Positions 62,319-64,000 of a DNA stretch of 64,000 nt are shown here, in pieces. The notes beneath the pieces are model-generated. The model worked only from the letters and a program-made list of their open reading frames with translations, was not told where the DNA came from and made no database searches. A program made the translations under genes and the position numbers. This stretch comes from Peptoniphilus duerdenii ATCC BAA-1640 (GTDB lineage Bacteria; Bacillota; Clostridia; Tissierellales; Peptoniphilaceae): assembly GCF_000146345.1 (NCBI RefSeq), contig NZ_GL397071.1, positions 1,693,904-1,757,903 on the forward strand. The letters are read 5' to 3'. Position 1 is the stretch's first letter; each line of letters opens with the position of its first letter.

Positions 62319-62874
62319 CTCTGCCTCGATCTAAATATTTATTGATCAATTCATCCATCCGCCTTTTACCCTCAATCTCAATTGCAAGCTGTCTCTTTTT
62401 TGTAGATTCAGGAAGCATGCCATAATACTTCTTTTGCTCGGCATAGTTAGTGTATGCCATCCTAAATTGCCCCCTAATCACTTCAAGATTCTCACTCAAA
62501 CAGATCTCTTTAAAGCCTAGTCTTCTAGTCACTTCGGCGGCGGTCCTATCCTGCTCACTTATCCACTCTAGAGCCTCATCTTCTCTGTATGATCCAAATT
62601 TTCTTATAGCACGCAAAGCAAGTCCAAAGGCATCTGACCAATCACGGATTTTTTCATCGGATAAATTAAATATATTTTCTCTGATCTCTGCAATTGTAGG
62701 CGGAAATTTAGCTGTCATGATGTGCTTCTCAAATGCAAGAGAAACTATATCATCAGATACATCAGCTAGGGCTTTAAGCCATATTTCCATGCCCTCTTTA
62801 CTTTCAATAAACTTAAACTGTGGATAGGCAGCTCTAACTGCTTTTACAATCCTGCCAAATTTGTCTATATTCAT
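62299..62874 (-). CDS. replicative helicase loader, SPP1 G39P-like
   Basis: A 191-residue protein. The N-terminal region FGRIVKAVRAAYPQFKF, then WLKALADVSDDIVSLAFEKHIMTAKFPPTIAEIRE, matches the 'loader and inhibitor of phage G40P' family, which brings the replicative helicase to the initiation site. It overlaps the DnaD-like gene by four bases. Confidence 0.8.
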   Translation of the reverse strand: MNIDKFGRIVKAVRAAYPQFKFIESKEGMEIWLKALADVSDDIVSLAFEKHIMTAKFPPTIAEIRENIFNLSDEKIRDWSDAFGLALRAIRKFGSYREDEALEWISEQDRTAAEVTRRLGFKEICLSENLEVIRGQFRMAYTNYAEQKKYYGMLPESTKKRQLAIEIEGKRRMDELINKYLDRGRDGLQEI

Positions 62875-63755
62875 TTCTTCTCCAACTTTCTTTTAATGCT
62901 TTCAGTCCACTGATCCACTTGATCATAGTATCTCTCAGTGTCTGTTTGACTATCCTTTTTCTTGAATTGACTATCTTTGCCATTAGAAGTCCATCTCATG
63001 AGTATACCTCGGATATAGGTAAGACTTAGTTTTCCGCCATCAGCAGCAATCTTAAACGCTTCCTCTATCCAGGTCGTAGGATAAGTGTTCGTAAATTCTA
63101 TCAGTGTGTCTTTAACGGACGGACTGATGTTCTGAAATCCAGAGTAATTATATAAATCCACCACCTTTTTAAATTTTTCTTGGTCAATTTCTGCATCAAA
63201 AGAAGCAGTATTATATATATTATTAATACTAGGTGGTGTATTATATACTTTACTTTTATTTAATTTACTATCCTTTACTATACTTTGTGTACCTTTGTAT
63301 ACATTTTTCTGATTTATGTATACATCAATTCCATTAATGTCTACATAAACTACATTAGTATACTCATCAATATTTATTAAAGAATAATCTTTTATAATCT
63401 TGACTTCTTTTCTTCTCTCACAGGCTTTCAAATATCTTTCTTGAATCCCTTTAGAAGTTAAGATTTTAAATTTACTACAGAGTTTTTTTTCAAAGAAACC
63501 AACTTGGACCAACTTACTAATGATCTCTTTAGTGGCACCCTCGGTAATCCCAACTGTGTCAGCAATTACAAAAGGTAAATCTTCGCTAAGCTTGATATAG
63601 TAGCCCTCATCTTCATATATAGAAGACAAGAGGGCTAATATCACGGCTATAGAATTAGCTCCGCAAGCCATCAGCACCCTACGCACCTTGATGTCTCTTA
63701 AAAACGCTGTATCAAGGGGAAAGTAACTGATACCCACTGCTATTTTCCTTGCCAT
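62871..63755 (-). CDS. replication initiator with DUF4373-like and DnaD domains
   Basis: A 294-residue protein. Residues 1-115 form a winged-helix N-terminal domain (GISYFPLDTAFLRDIKVRRVL, LSEDLPFVIADTVGITEGATKEII). Residues 205-270 are a DnaD-like helical domain (YNYSGFQNISPSVKDTLIEF, AADGGKLSLTYIRGILMRW). Proteins of this design open the phage origin and recruit the helicase loader downstream. The origin is often inside this gene; I see no iterons. Confidence 0.82.
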   Translation of the reverse strand: MARKIAVGISYFPLDTAFLRDIKVRRVLMACGANSIAVILALLSSIYEDEGYYIKLSEDLPFVIADTVGITEGATKEIISKLVQVGFFEKKLCSKFKILTSKGIQERYLKACERRKEVKIIKDYSLINIDEYTNVVYVDINGIDVYINQKNVYKGTQSIVKDSKLNKSKVYNTPPSINNIYNTASFDAEIDQEKFKKVVDLYNYSGFQNISPSVKDTLIEFTNTYPTTWIEEAFKIAADGGKLSLTYIRGILMRWTSNGKDSQFKKKDSQTDTERYYDQVDQWTESIKRKLEKK

Positions 63756-63805
63756 ACTTAATTCCTCCTATTTTTTCTTATTTAGTTATTCTTAATAAAT
63801 ATTAT

Positions 63806-64000
63806 TTAAAAAGGAAGTTCTTCTTCGTTAATTTCAAAATTATTATCTTCATCTTGTAGATCTTTAAAATCAGGATCCACATCTTCATACTCAATAACTT
63901 CTTCGTCTTCTAGCTTCTTTTTAGTAGCTTCAGCTATAAGCTTCTCATACTCATCTACTTTTATTTTCGCTGCATCGTTGTAGCCTTTAGATTTACAGAA
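63806..64000 (-). CDS. probable single-stranded DNA-binding protein, C-terminal part
   Basis: Sixty-four residues to the window edge, ending EINEEELPF. The acidic tail with a terminal LPF resembles the SSB C-terminal tip that recruits replication partners. The visible part (FCKSKGYNDAAKIKVDEYEKL) is not the OB fold, which would lie beyond the edge, so the call rests on the tail and its place before the DnaD-like gene. Confidence 0.5.
   Translation of the reverse strand, partial: FCKSKGYNDAAKIKVDEYEKLIAEATKKKLEDEEVIEYEDVDPDFKDLQDEDNNFEINEEELPF

Overview
The window reads as chromosome of a low-GC, Gram-positive (Firmicutes) anaerobe, most likely of the Tissierellia/Peptoniphilaceae type. This is inferred from the AT-rich codon use, strong AGGAGG-type ribosome sites, frequent TGnTATAAT extended -10 promoters, an RNase PH-RdgB fusion and a CBS-domain family II pyrophosphatase. 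The genus cannot be fixed from sequence alone. Almost every gene lies on the minus strand.

Positions 1-8995 hold a complete type I-E CRISPR-Cas operon, transcribed leftwards in the order cas3, cse1, cse2, cas7, cas5, cas6e, cas1, cas2, with cas2 running off the left edge. The array itself is not in the window. Just upstream of cas3 is a short transcription unit with its own extended -10 promoter and intrinsic terminator. It contains one degenerate I-E-type repeat, a 33-34 nt pseudo-spacer, and a terminator hairpin standing where the second repeat would be. Eleven bases at the start of the pseudo-spacer recur exactly, in the same orientation, immediately downstream of the predicted cas3 promoter and next to an AAA trinucleotide. 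This has the architecture of a crRNA-like guide that directs Cascade to its own operon.

Positions 9137-34517 are chromosomal housekeeping. A stress and tRNA-quality cluster (recJ, rel, dtd, a metallo-beta-lactamase-fold hydrolase, ppaC, an HD hydrolase) is followed by a long block from a HAD phosphatase through rbgA, rnhB, yraN, comM, dprA and topA into a type IV pilus/competence set (ATPase, platform protein, pilin, prepilin peptidase, a PilM/N/O-like protein). The block ends with an AIR-synthase-like protein, a cell-wall amidase and rph-rdgB. A glutamate-racemase-like gene and, on the plus strand, ychF and tRNA-His close the section.

From tRNA-His (34591-34668) to the right edge lies a prophage, probably integrated at the 3' end of that tRNA. 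It encodes a contractile-tailed (myovirus-like) phage with SPP1-like portal and MuF genes and PBSX-like tail genes. Reading leftwards: replication (SSB-like tail, DnaD-like, helicase loader, DUF1064), a late regulator, terminase, portal, MuF, scaffold, capsid, connectors, sheath, tube, tail chaperone with a -1 frameshift site, tape measure, baseplate, fibers, endolysin and holins. The integrase and right attachment site are outside the window.

The most unusual parts of the prophage are these: (1) a radical SAM/SPASM enzyme translationally coupled to a large tail-surface protein whose first 72 residues contain 17 cysteines, suggesting a virion protein modified like a RiPP; (2) a minor head protein that carries an ADP-ribosyltransferase-like and an HEXXH zincin-like domain behind its MuF domain; (3) two poly-G tracts that break reading frames, one in a fiber-adjacent gene and one in the large terminase. 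A third poly-G tract sits in the ribosome site of the chromosomal pilin gene.
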